From an uncultured Paracoccus sp. (lineage in GTDB: Bacteria > Pseudomonadota > Alphaproteobacteria > Rhodobacterales > Rhodobacteraceae), in contig NZ_CANMEH010000009.1 in assembly GCF_947496875.1 (NCBI RefSeq), positions 62,001-126,000 on the forward strand: DNA of 64,000 nucleotides, read 5' to 3'. Shown one piece after another: positions 18,679 to 30,670 of the stretch (the stretch's first letter is position 1; every line of letters starts with the position of its first letter). The notes under the pieces were generated by a model. That model was given only the letters and a program-made list of their open reading frames with translations. It had not been told where the DNA came from and ran no database searches. A program made the translations under genes and the position numbers.

Positions 18679-18706
18679 TTGGTATTGTTCTTTCTTCAGG
18701 TAATAG
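18679..18706 (+). promoter_or_regulatory. Candidate cas3 promoter
   Basis: TTGGTA (18679-18684) and TAATAG (18701-18706) are separated by 16 bp. Transcription would begin near 18713, only a few bases before the GTG candidates at 18717 and 18723, which would make the mRNA nearly leaderless. This is a sequence-only prediction. Confidence 0.35.
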
Positions 18707-18716
18707 GACGGCCTCA

Positions 18717-21245
18717 GTGAGCGTGGTAGCTTGTCACACCCCCTTTAACCGACAGAACATCACGTCTTCTCGTCTGTTGGGCTGGCCTGGGAAAAGTGCG
18801 CGCAATGATGGGCCTGAGCATCCCGCCCTTTACCACATGCTCGACGTGGCTGCCGTTGCAGAGGAGCTTCTGCGCCCGAGTCCCGTGCCCGAGAACTGGA
18901 AGGCGGCCTTTGTCCTGTTGGTGGCTCTCCATGACCTGGGCAAGATCGGAGCAGGCTTTCGGGCAATGATCCGCGAGGGCAAGCCTCAGGCTGCGCTCCA
19001 TTGGGAGCTCACGGAAGCCTGGCTGCTGGGCGATGAAGTGCTGGAACACCGATTGCAAGCCGACCCTTGGGCAATGGAAGCTTTGATTCCCGCCATTGCC
19101 GGTCACCACGGACGGCCATCGAGACGTGACACACGGTTCTTCGCGCGCATGCGCGACAGCGCAGGTGCCGAGGCAGCGGCTGACGTGCCTGTAGCGATCG
19201 CCGCCTTGGCGGATCTGTGGCCTGCCGCGTCTTTGGCAGGCGTTGATGGCGCCCATGCAGTGGCGTTGTCTTGGTGGCTGGCGGGCCTGACCACGGCGGC
19301 GGACTGGATCGGGTCGAACCCTGACTGGTTTCCGTCAAGGTCCCCTGGCCTGCCCCTGGCCGACTATCTCGCCTTGGCCCGCAAAGCCGCCGCGCTCTGC
19401 GTGCCGGAGGCGGGGCTTGCCGGTGTCAACGCCCGCGACAGCAGGCTGTTCGATTTCGCGCTGCGCCCGATGCAGGAGGCAGCGTCCTCTGCGCCACTGC
19501 CCGGCGGGCCGATGCTCGCCTTCATCGAGGACGAAACTGGAGCGGGCAAGACGGAGGCCGCGCTGATCCTCGCGCAGCGTATGTTGCTGGCCGGTAAGGG
19601 CAGAGGCCTGTTCTTCGCGTTGCCGACCATGGCGACGGCGGATGCGATGTTCGTCCGGGTGTCAGGGGTCGTGGGGCGGATGCTGAACGGGCCGACCGTC
19701 ACCCTGGCTCATGGGCGCGCGGGATTGTCGGTGCCGTTCCGCGACCTGCAGTACCGTGCAAGGGACGGCAGCGACGATGTGACCTGCACGGAATGGCTGG
19801 GGGCTGACCGGCGGCGCGCTTTGCTGGCCAACGTAGGGATCGGGACAGTGGACCAGGCGTTGCTCTCGGTGATGCGTGCGCGCTTCTCGGCGTTGCGGCT
19901 GTGGGGCCTTTCATCGAAGATTCTTCTGGTTGACGAAGCCCACGAGATCTCGGGCGATGGTTATATGGCGGTCCTGCTCGAGCACCTGTTACAGGCCCAC
20001 GCCGCGCAGGGTGGATCAGCCATCCTGCTGACAGCCACTTTGCCGCTGGCCGCTCGTGGGCGCCTGAGCCGTGCTTTTGCCCGGGGCGCTGGGCTGGACT
20101 GGGCGGCAGATCACGATCCGGCGTATCCCTCGCTGACGATTTTTGGGGCACGCACGGTGCCCGTTAGCTCAACTCCCAGTCGGAAGGGGATCGTGAAGGT
20201 CGAGAGGCTGCCGGATGCCTCGGTTGCCGCCGATCTATTGGTCCGCAGAGCCGCGACGGGGGCGGCCTGCGTCTGGGTGCGCAATGCCGTGGACGATGCG
20301 ATCGCAGCGGTCGATCTGCTGCGCGAACGCGGAGTGGAGGCCTCGTTGCTGCACGCCCGTTTCGCGCTATGCGACCGAAAGCGGATCGAGGCGGCCGAGC
20401 TGGCGCGCTTCGGCCGAAAAGGCGCGACCCGGGCAGGAAAGGTGCTCGTAGCAACCCAGGTGGTAGAATCTTCCTTGGACTTGGATTTCGACGTGATGGT
20501 GTCTGACCTTGCGCCGATGGCTGCGCTGATCCAGCGCGCCGGGCGGCTCTGGCGCCACATGGAGGAGCGGCCGCAAAACCAGCGCCCCGTTTCCCGGCCC
20601 GTGCTGCATGTCGTCTCGCCTGATCCTTCCGAGGTGCCCGGTGCGCGCTGGCTGCACCAGGTGCTGGATGGCGGCGCATGGGTCTATCCGCTGGCGGACC
20701 AATGGCGCACCGCCGCCCTCCTGTTCCGTCGAGGCGAGATGAATGCGCCCTCCGAGCTGCGCGACCTGATCGAGGCCGTACATGGCGATGGGGCCGCCCC
20801 GATCCCACCTGTTCTTGTCGCCGCCGAGCAGGAGCGTATCGGAGAGGGCTATGCCCGCCGCTCGCTGGGCGACCAGAACGTCATCGACTTCGGTTCCGGC
20901 TATCGACAGGGCGCGGCTGGGGCGGATGACACGCGCTATCCCACCCGGCTGGGGCGTGAGACACGCACGCTGGTTCTGGCCCGCCGCCGTGAGGGCGCAC
21001 TTCAGCCGTGGGCGCATGGCACGGAGATGCTGGCAGACCTTTGGAAGCTTTCTGAGGTGGCTGCCGCAAAGGCGCGGCTGGACCGCCTGCCTCTTCCCGA
21101 CCAGTCCGCGCCCGAGATCCTTGTCGCTACAAAAGACTGGCCGGAGTGGCGCCGCGCGTCGGTGACGGTTTGTCCGGTGGATGAGGGCGGGAAGATTTGC
21201 GAGGGGTTGTTCTATTACGAGAACTCGGGTCTTGTGTGGAGATGA
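18717..21245 (+). CDS. cas3: Type I-E CRISPR helicase-nuclease Cas3
   Basis: Cas3 degrades DNA bound by Cascade: the HD domain cuts and the SF2 helicase unwinds. From GTG 18717 the protein has 842 residues. The HD domain shows PEHPALYHMLDVA near 35-45, HDLGK at 72-76 and GHHG near 130. The helicase shows GAGKT at 275-279, DEAH at 406-409, LLTATLP near 439 and QRAGRLWRH near 606. No ATG precedes the conserved start, so a GTG (18717 or 18723) is most likely. It ends inside a degenerate CRISPR repeat and is separated from cse1 by 338 bp, so it is probably transcribed apart from Cascade. Confidence 0.95.
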   Translation: MSVVACHTPFNRQNITSSRLLGWPGKSARNDGPEHPALYHMLDVAAVAEELLRPSPVPENWKAAFVLLVALHDLGKIGAGFRAMIREGKPQAALHWELTEAWLLGDEVLEHRLQADPWAMEALIPAIAGHHGRPSRRDTRFFARMRDSAGAEAAADVPVAIAALADLWPAASLAGVDGAHAVALSWWLAGLTTAADWIGSNPDWFPSRSPGLPLADYLALARKAAALCVPEAGLAGVNARDSRLFDFALRPMQEAASSAPLPGGPMLAFIEDETGAGKTEAALILAQRMLLAGKGRGLFFALPTMATADAMFVRVSGVVGRMLNGPTVTLAHGRAGLSVPFRDLQYRARDGSDDVTCTEWLGADRRRALLANVGIGTVDQALLSVMRARFSALRLWGLSSKILLVDEAHEISGDGYMAVLLEHLLQAHAAQGGSAILLTATLPLAARGRLSRAFARGAGLDWAADHDPAYPSLTIFGARTVPVSSTPSRKGIVKVERLPDASVAADLLVRRAATGAACVWVRNAVDDAIAAVDLLRERGVEASLLHARFALCDRKRIEAAELARFGRKGATRAGKVLVATQVVESSLDLDFDVMVSDLAPMAALIQRAGRLWRHMEERPQNQRPVSRPVLHVVSPDPSEVPGARWLHQVLDGGAWVYPLADQWRTAALLFRRGEMNAPSELRDLIEAVHGDGAAPIPPVLVAAEQERIGEGYARRSLGDQNVIDFGSGYRQGAAGADDTRYPTRLGRETRTLVLARRREGALQPWAHGTEMLADLWKLSEVAAAKARLDRLPLPDQSAPEILVATKDWPEWRRASVTVCPVDEGGKICEGLFYYENSGLVWR

Positions 21246-21331
21246 TCTTCGCACGTGCGGAGATGCCCCGACAGCAGCCCTTGGCTCGACACGGGCTTAA
21301 TTTCGTTCCTCGCACGTGCGGGGTCTAAGAC
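21242..21331 (+). CRISPR. Mini-CRISPR of two degenerate repeats and one 32-nt spacer (CreR/CreA-like)
   Basis: Two imperfect copies of the array repeat lie at 21242-21270 (20 of 29 bases match) and 21303-21331 (19 of 29). They are exactly 61 bp apart, the unit length of the main array, and enclose a 32-nt spacer (21271-21302, beginning ACAGCAGCCCTTGGCTC). Both keep a strong hairpin around CGCACGTGCG with changes on both sides of the stem, so Cas6e processing is plausible. Repeat 1 keeps the 5'-handle form ATGxxCCG. Type I systems are known to carry such mini-CRISPRs that repress cas genes or toxins (CreR, CreTA). The target lies just downstream (next entry). Transcription is not shown. Confidence 0.72.
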
Positions 21332-21361
21332 AGCAGCCCTCGGCTCCATAGCGCGCCTTGA
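21327..21361 (+). promoter_or_regulatory. Putative Cascade target (PAM plus protospacer) of the mini-CRISPR
   Basis: AAG at 21327-21329, the classic type I-E PAM, is followed by a 32-nt site that matches the mini-CRISPR spacer at 16 of the first 17 positions and at 18 of the first 19 when position 19 is included without position 18. The mismatches in that stretch are at positions 12 and 18, which type I-E crRNAs flip out of pairing. Matching is poor after position 20, as expected for binding without Cas3 cleavage. Confidence 0.65.
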
Positions 21362-21387
21362 CCGATCGGTGTCCATTGTGACAGCAT
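21358..21387 (+). promoter_or_regulatory. Candidate promoter of the Cascade operon
   Basis: TTGACC (21358-21363) and a weak CAGCAT (21382-21387) are 18 bp apart. The -35 element overlaps the last bases of the putative Cascade target, which would allow repression by bound Cascade. The -10 is poor, and about 190 bp of leader would precede cse1, so another start site closer to the gene is possible. Confidence 0.35.
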
Positions 21388-21583
21388 GAAAATGCCCCGA
21401 CCAAGGTGGTCCGGGCTTCAGCTGCGAAGCTCGTCGCGCACGCCAATGCGCGGCCCAGGCAACGGGGGTTAGGCAACGGCAGAAAATGCCCTGACATCTC
21501 ATCCTTGAGCAAAGGTGTAGCATGCTTGCGCGCAGACAGGGCAACCATTGCATCCATATGGTTTCATCATTGTTGGAGCTTCT

Positions 21584-23061
21584 GTGACCCTCAATCTCAT
21601 TTCCGATCCCTGGATTGCCGTCCGCCGTTCCGATGATGGCCCAAGTGTCATCCGCCCCGACCAGATCGCCGAGCCGGGCGTCATCTTTCCCAGGTGGCCG
21701 CGCGCCGATCTGAACATCGCATGCCTCGAACTGCTGATCGGTCTCGTCTTTCTGGCTGATCCGCCTGCCGATGCATTCGACTGGCGCTCCCGCAAGCCCG
21801 ATGCGCAGCGCCTGCGCGAGCGGTTAGCTCCGCTTGCCCCTGCCTTCGACCTGATGGGCGATGGGCCGCGCTTCCTGCAGGATTTCGACTTGCTGAAAGG
21901 TGATCCGAACCCGCCCGACATGCTGTTCATCGACTCGGCGGGCGGCAATGCCGCGCGCAACAATGCCGACCTGATGGTACGACGAAATCGTTATCCGGCG
22001 CTGGAACTGCCGCTGGCGGCAATGGCGCTTTACACGCTTCAAGCCCATGCGCCTGCGGGTGGAGCAGGCAACCGAACCTCGATGCGCGGCGGCGGGCCGA
22101 TGGTCACGCTGGTCGATCCTGGACAAGGGAACCTGTGGGATCTGGTCTGGGCAAATGTTCCTGATGGCCGGTCTGCCGGACCGGAGGTACTGCCGTGGAT
22201 GCGTCCGACCCGCACATCCGAGGCCAAGGGTTCTGAGGTATATCCGGAGACTGCTCATCCCGCCGAAGCGTTTTTCGGAATGCCGCGCAGGTTGCAACTG
22301 AGGGGGGGCGCCCAGGTCACCGGCGTGATCCAGAAGCCTAATGGTGCAAATTACGCGGGGTGGGAACATCCACTGACCCCCTATTACCGGCAAAAGGCGG
22401 GTTCCGAGCTTCTGCCGATGCATCCCCGAGCCGGGGCTTTCGGCTATCGCAACTGGCTGGGCGTAGTCATGGATATGCCAGGAGATGAGGGCGACCTGCG
22501 ACGGCGTGCCAAGACCCTCGATGGCTATGAACGGCGCGTGCTGTCGCGCGACAGGGCATGCGCCACCGTAATTGTGGCCGGCTGGGCGATGGACAACATG
22601 AAGCCCCGCGATTTTACCTGGTCGCGCCAGCCGCTTCTCTCGATCGGCGACGAGGCCGGGCTGACCCTTATCGCCTTTATCCAGTCAGCGGAATCCTACG
22701 GTCTCGCCCTGCGTGGAGCATTGAAAGTCGTGGCAGGAGAGGGCAGCGCGCTCGATGCCCTGCGCGAAGAGTTCTTCATCACTACGCAGGCATCGTTTGA
22801 GGAGGGCGTCGGCGACCTGCTGGTCGGCACGCCGGCTTCGGACACCGCGGCGCGCTGGTTGCGCGCGATGGAGGCGACGGCGCTTGGAATTTTCGACCGG
22901 GAGGCGCTGCCAGGACTCGATGAGGAGCGTCCCGAGGTGATGCAGGAGATCATCATGGCGCGCGAGAGGCTGCGCGCAGCCTTCGCCGGTTGGAGCAAGC
23001 TCGGCAAGGAAGCCTATTTGAAGCTTGGCTTGCAGCCCCGGGTTCGCAAGAAGGAGGCCGC

Positions 23062-23065
<4 letters not shown>
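21584..23065 (+). CDS. cse1: Cascade large subunit Cse1 (Cas8e/CasA)
   Basis: Cse1 recognises the PAM and helps recruit Cas3. From GTG 21584 (TTGGAGC ribosome site 6 bp upstream) it has 493 residues and begins TLNLISDPWIAVRR, the usual Cse1 opening. Family blocks include HPRAGAFGYRNW, RARVLSRD-like YERRVLSRDRACATV and the C-terminal four-helix bundle. An ATG further upstream (21548) is in frame but lacks a ribosome site. The stop overlaps the cse2 start (ATGA). Confidence 0.94.
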
Positions 23066-25339
<2,274 letters not shown>

Positions 25340-25343
<4 letters not shown>

Positions 25344-26074
25344 CGCTATATCTTTCGCGCGTGACGCTGGCGCGTAGTCCAGCAACCACGGCGCTGAAGG
25401 CGCTGATCGACCCTGTTGAAAGATCGGCCGGCGACCGCCTGCACGATCCTGCGCGTGGGCGGATCATGGATGCGCACCACCGGCTGATCTGGGCACTCTT
25501 CGCGGACAGCTCTGACTGCAACCGCGATTTCCTATGGCGGGCCGAGGGAAGCGGGCGCTTCCTGATTCTTTCGTCTCGGCTGCCTGGCGCCGATGGCGCG
25601 GGGCTGTTCCTGCCGCCCGAGAGCAAGTCATTTGCGCCTGATCTGCGTGCCGGCGACCGGCTGAGCTTCGTGCTGCGCGCCAATGCCACGCGCACACGCA
25701 GAGTCGCGCCCGGCATCCGCGCGCAGCGGGTGGATGTGGTCATGGATGCCATTCACGCGCTTCCTTCCGGGCGCGACAGCGACGCGCGGCGTGAGACGCG
25801 GATGGCCGCCGCCGCAGCCGCCGGTCGCGACTGGCTGGCGCGCCAGGGCGAAGCGGCCGGCTTCGAAGTGACGGATTTCGCGGCGGCCGATTACTCGGTC
25901 GTCCCGCTGCCCTCTCACCTCGGATCCCGCAAGGGACAGCCGCAGTTCGGCGTGATCGAAATGGCGGGGCGGTTGTCCGTCAGGGAGCCGCAAGCGCTCT
26001 TGGGTCAGATCCCAAAGGGCTTCGGCCGGGCAAAGGCTTTCGGCTGCGGGCTGATGCTGATCCGCCGGGCATGA
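25340..26074 (+). CDS. cas6e: crRNA endoribonuclease Cas6e (CasE)
   Basis: Cas6e cuts the precursor RNA at the base of each repeat hairpin and stays in Cascade. The 244 residues begin TLYLSRVTLARSPATTALKA and carry the catalytic-histidine region DAHHRLIWALFAD (His46/47) and the C-terminal GFGRAKAFGCGLMLIRR glycine-rich loop. The start overlaps the cas5 stop (ATGA). It should also process the degenerate repeats at 21242-21331, whose hairpins are conserved. Confidence 0.94.
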
Positions 26075-26078
26075 CGAG

Positions 26079-27295
<1,217 letters not shown>

Positions 27296-27379
27296 CGAAG
27301 GTTCCACTGAAGGGCTTCCAAAGTCGGTAGCCCGTTTGACATCGTGAATAGCCCTTTGAAACAGCGCCGTGTAGGAAGA
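27296..27379 (+). promoter_or_regulatory. CRISPR leader
   Basis: An 84-bp gap between cas2 and the first repeat, AT-richer than its surroundings. TTGACA at 27336-27341 is a good -35 for array transcription in the plus direction; the -10 at the proper distance (27359-27364, AAACAG) is weak. AAGGGCT (near 27310) and AGCCCTT (near 27350) form an inverted repeat flanking it, which may help Cas1-Cas2 or a DNA-bending protein find the leader end. Confidence 0.6.
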
Positions 27380-29055
27380 CTGTTCCCCGCATGCGCGGGG
27401 ATGAACCGAAAGGCGGCGCTGTCGGCAAAGGCGCCGGCCACTGTTCCCCGCATGCGCGGGGATGAACCGATGAATGCGTTCCTGACGAACGAACGTCACG
27501 CCTGTTCCCCGCATGCGCGGGGATGAACCGGAGCCGACGCCTTGATTATCACCGACGAGGACCTGTTCCCCGCATGCGCGGGGATGAACCGGCCGTCAAG
27601 GACGGACTCAACCGCATCGCCTGCTGTTCCCCGCATGCGCGGGGATGAACCGGCAGCGAATACACCATCCACTCCGTTCTGCTCCTGTTCCCCGCATGCG
27701 CGGGGATGAACCGCCGCCTGCGTGATCGACGCACTGGCCGCCGCCCTGTTCCCCGCATGCGCGGGGATGAACCGTGCACACACGCGAGCCGGTCAAGGTA
27801 GGGTCACTGTTCCCCGCATGCGCGGGGATGAACCGCGGATCCCGTCATAGCGCATGATCCCGTTGGACTGTTCCCCGCATGCGCGGGGATGAACCGACCT
27901 ATGCCATCGTCACCACCCGCTATGACAGCTGTTCCCCGCATGCGCGGGGATGAACCGATGATCATCCCGCCAATCGTCCGGCAGGCCGACTGTTCCCCGC
28001 ATGCGCGGGGATGAACCGAGGATGCGCATGACCTGGACGACGTAGTTTGCCTGTTCCCCGCATGCGCGGGGATGAACCGACGGCGGGCGAGGGCGAAATC
28101 CTTTCCGGGCACTGTTCCCCGCATGCGCGGGGATGAACCGCCTGCTACTTCGCCACTTACAACCCGGCCACCCTGTTCCCCGCATGCGCGGGGATGAACC
28201 GGCCCAACCCGTGCAGGACGATGCACGAACAGCCTGTTCCCCGCATGCGCGGGGATGAACCGCCCTGTTCTGCGACACGCCACGGGCTTCCGCCCTGTTC
28301 CCCGCATGCGCGGGGATGAACCGGATTTTCGCGCCATGCTCGGACCTGCCTTTGACTGTTCCCCGCATGCGCGGGGATGAACCGCGGCTTGTGGAAAGCG
28401 GGACGTGGATCGCCGTCTGTTCCCCGCATGCGCGGGGATGAACCGGGGGCGCTGATGGCTGGAAGCGTGATCGGCGCCTGTTCCCCGCATGCGCGGGGAT
28501 GAACCGGCGCGGGACAGGCCATTGCGCAGGCGAACGCCCTGTTCCCCGCATGCGCGGGGATGAACCGCCGCCATCGTAGAAGCGGCAAAGTCGGTCGAGC
28601 TGTTCCCCGCATGCGCGGGGATGAACCGGCTTTCGCGTCAATCATCTTGCCTCTGCCTCCCTGTTCCCCGCATGCGCGGGGATGAACCGATTAAGCGGCT
28701 GGCGCCGGGGTGGTTACTGCCCTGTTCCCCGCATGCGCGGGGATGAACCGTTGGGGGTGCGGGTGGTCCGGGTGCGAGTCTGCTGTTCCCCGCATGCGCG
28801 GGGATGAACCGTATCATCTTGGCAATGGAATGGTTCTGCATCACTGTTCCCCGCATGCGCGGGGATGAACCGCCGGCCCCCCCGAAGTTCAAGACACCGT
28901 TCGGCTGTTCCCCGCATGCGCGGGGATGAACCGTCCTGTTCAATCCGCCGTTCTGTGGGCGGGAACTGTTCCCCGCATGCGCGGGGATGAACCGGTGGAT
29001 CAGGTCGGATTCGTCACGCGGACGGACTGTTCCCCGCATGCGCGGGGATGAACCG
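27380..29055 (+). CRISPR. Type I-E CRISPR array: 28 repeats, 27 spacers
   Basis: The 29-bp repeat starts CTGTTCCCCGCATGCG and ends GGGGATGAACCG, with a CCCCGC-ATGC-GCGGGG hairpin. Copies begin every 61 bp from 27380 to 29027, giving 28 repeats and 27 spacers of 32 bp each. All copies I read, including the last, are identical. Repeat orientation (ATGAACCG handle at the 3' side) and the leader next to cas2 set transcription to the plus strand, so the newest spacers are at the left. Spacer targets cannot be identified without a search. Confidence 0.98.
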
Positions 29056-29526
29056 GCTTTGCAGATCATCGGGTGGTATCGAACGCCCTGGCTGCGGAAA
29101 TCCTGACTCAGGTTCCTTCGGCAACCCAGCCCGGTGTTCGGATACGGTGGTGCCTCTCGGATGAGCTTGCGCAGCGTGGCCGGGTGCCAAACTATAAGCC
29201 CGCTATGTCCAGGGCGATCTCCGCTGGGGCCTGCATCGCCCGCTTGGGGTGGTTCTGCACGCAGATCGCGGGGGAAGGGAGTATTCCTGTCGCCACCGAG
29301 AGGCAACGCGCGCCCTGACTAACGGCGTATTTGACAAGGAAAAAAGGTGGCGCCCGTCGGTCATCAAGAGAAGAATTAATTTGATAGCATGAGGTTATCA
29401 AAGAAACCCATCATTTTACCTTTCTTGTAGTCTTTTTTACTACCGCTCATCTCTTCCGACATTTTTTCTTCCTCCGTCGAACCCAATTCCTTCCTGTTCG
29501 ACCTAATCATCACTCAAGGGTTCCCT
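29056..29526. other. Array trailer and AT-rich gap, no gene recognised
   Basis: The first ~260 bp after the array are GC-rich with no convincing gene; a minus-strand frame reads through part of the array and is an artefact. From about 29330 the sequence turns AT-rich (AATTAATTTGATAGC, then several T-runs) and probably contains the promoter of the next two genes. TTTGACAAGG near 29331 could be a -35 element. Confidence 0.4.
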
Positions 29527-29979
29527 GTGCTCTCCGTTTGCTCCACCATCATCTCTACCGACGATCCCGCCGACATCGTAGACCTCGACGGACCGACTTC
29601 CATGCTTGCGCCAACAGCGATCAAGGAGAAGTGCGGCTACAGGAACCCTGGCGACCTCACGCACGCCATCTTTAATCTCAGCGCCGCCGGGCACATGAAG
29701 AAAATCAACGCCGGGGAATACCTGATCGACCCCAACCTTAAGGCTAAGGCATCATGGGAGGAGGTCGAGCGCGCCCGCGCGGTTTATGCGGCTCTCAAAT
29801 TCGAGATCAGCGACCAAGATAAGACCCGGCTTGAACTCAAGGCCGACCACTTTGCTGACACCGAGGACACCAAGGCTGATCGGGAGACGGAAACCGACTT
29901 CAACGCACATTGCGAGCTGCGTAAGAGGCTCGTCTTTGAGAACGCTATCAACTCCATCAACAGGGAAGACCAGTCATGA
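29527..29979 (+). CDS. Unknown protein, first gene of a two-gene unit
   Basis: A 150-residue acidic protein from a GTG start, with AAGGG about 7 bp upstream. The segment KEKCGYRNPGDLTHAIFNLS and AAGHMKKINAGEYLIDP suggests a small helix-turn-helix or winged-helix region at about 35-75; the rest is a charged helical tail (DKTRLELKADHFADTEDTKA). I do not recognise the family. Its stop overlaps the next start. It lies directly after the CRISPR array in an AT-rich setting, which suggests a later acquisition. Confidence 0.55.
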   Translation: MLSVCSTIISTDDPADIVDLDGPTSMLAPTAIKEKCGYRNPGDLTHAIFNLSAAGHMKKINAGEYLIDPNLKAKASWEEVERARAVYAALKFEISDQDKTRLELKADHFADTEDTKADRETETDFNAHCELRKRLVFENAINSINREDQS

Positions 29980-30197
29980 GCCAGCCGCGCCACCTTTCGA
30001 TTTCCTTCCAGAGCCCGCAGGAGATGGCGGAGGAACTGCGGAAGGAGGGGTGCTCCGAGGAGCAGATCAAGAATATGCTGGGCGATCTGGCAAATAGGAT
30101 GCAGGACCTGCTGAACTCGATGGAAGAGACCAACCCCATCTTGGCTGAGCGAAAAGCCTCGCCGGGCCTCGGCAAAGACAACTACCGCGGTTCCTAA
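29976..30197 (+). CDS. Unknown small protein, second gene of the unit
   Basis: A 73-residue protein whose ATG overlaps the upstream stop (ATGA), so the two are probably co-translated. The sequence is mostly helical and acidic (SPQEMAEELRKEGCSEEQIK, then NMLGDLANRMQDLLNSMEE). No family was recognised. A strong hairpin follows its stop by 2-3 bp, so the pair is a closed transcription unit. Confidence 0.55.
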   Translation: MSQPRHLSISFQSPQEMAEELRKEGCSEEQIKNMLGDLANRMQDLLNSMEETNPILAERKASPGLGKDNYRGS

Positions 30198-30199
30198 AA

Positions 30200-30241
30200 C
30201 GGAAGCGGCTCACAACCGACCGGCTGTGAGCCGCTTTCCGT
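30200..30241 (+). terminator. Hairpin terminator after the two-gene unit
   Basis: CGGAAGCGGCTCACA pairs with TGTGAGCCGCTTTCCG across a short GC loop, leaving one bulged base. The 15-bp stem directly after a stop codon is a likely transcription terminator, although the T-run after it is weak. Confidence 0.65.
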
Positions 30242-30249
30242 GCAAGCCA

Positions 30250-30430
30250 GGGTCTCGACCCGGTCAGCCTGCTGCCGCAGCTGCGCCGCCTCCGGCGTCT
30301 GCTGTTGCTCGAACGTGTCGCTGATCTCGCAGGCGAGGAAGCGCAGCATCTCGGGGCGATCGCTCCGGAAGATCCTCGGGCGACAGCGCACCTGTGCAGA
30401 AGCATGCGAGAGGCAGGTCAGAGGACAATC
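30250..30430 (+). pseudogene. Fragment paralogous to the 39530-39919 gene
   Basis: In frame the sequence reads GLDPVSLLPQLRRLRRLLLL, ERVADLAGEEAQHLGAIAPE and DPRATAHLCRSMREAGQ. This aligns well with the C-terminal half of the 129-residue protein at 39530-39919 (LLPQLRRLRRLLQLELAADL, then LDPDDPRADSARICAEAL). The N-terminal half is missing because the terminator and upstream unit replace it. It is a degraded copy of the small island family. Confidence 0.6.
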
Positions 30431-30449
30431 CCAAAACAGGATCGTCGGA

Positions 30450-30668
30450 TCACGAGGCACGAGGTTCCGCGGCATGCTGGACGACGATGTCCGTCAGTGC
30501 GTTACGTATGTCCTCGCGGACGGCTGGGTTGCGAAGCTCGGCCAGCAGGCGGTCGATTGTGCCCGTATGCCTTCCCAGGTGATCGACTCCAGCTCGCGCG
30601 CTACGAAGTTGCATGTGGGGCGATACGTGGCACCCGTCCGGCGCAGCAACAATGCACGCTGTCGTCAT
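30450..30668 (-). CDS. Possible small hypothetical protein
   Basis: A 72-residue reading from an ATG at 30668, with a natural-looking C-terminal half (RHTGTIDRLLAELRNPAVRE, then DIRNALTDIVVQHAAEP). No family, ribosome site or partner supports it, and the region around it contains pseudogene fragments. It may be a real short gene or a remnant. Confidence 0.3.
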   Translation of the reverse strand: MTTACIVAAPDGCHVSPHMQLRSARAGVDHLGRHTGTIDRLLAELRNPAVREDIRNALTDIVVQHAAEPRAS

Positions 30669-30670
30669 GA

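Noticed and set aside
19144..19160. GCGCATGCGCG inside cas3 as another degenerate CRISPR repeat
   Set aside because: Only the palindromic centre matches; flanks do not resemble the repeat, and the site is coding.
21250..21340. Simple 61-bp tandem duplication as the full explanation of the cas3-cse1 repeats
   Set aside because: The palindromes are 61 bp apart but the shared ACAGCAGCCCT segments are 59 bp apart, and only the hairpin and the PAM-linked seed are conserved, so a plain duplication does not fit well. It remains the main alternative.
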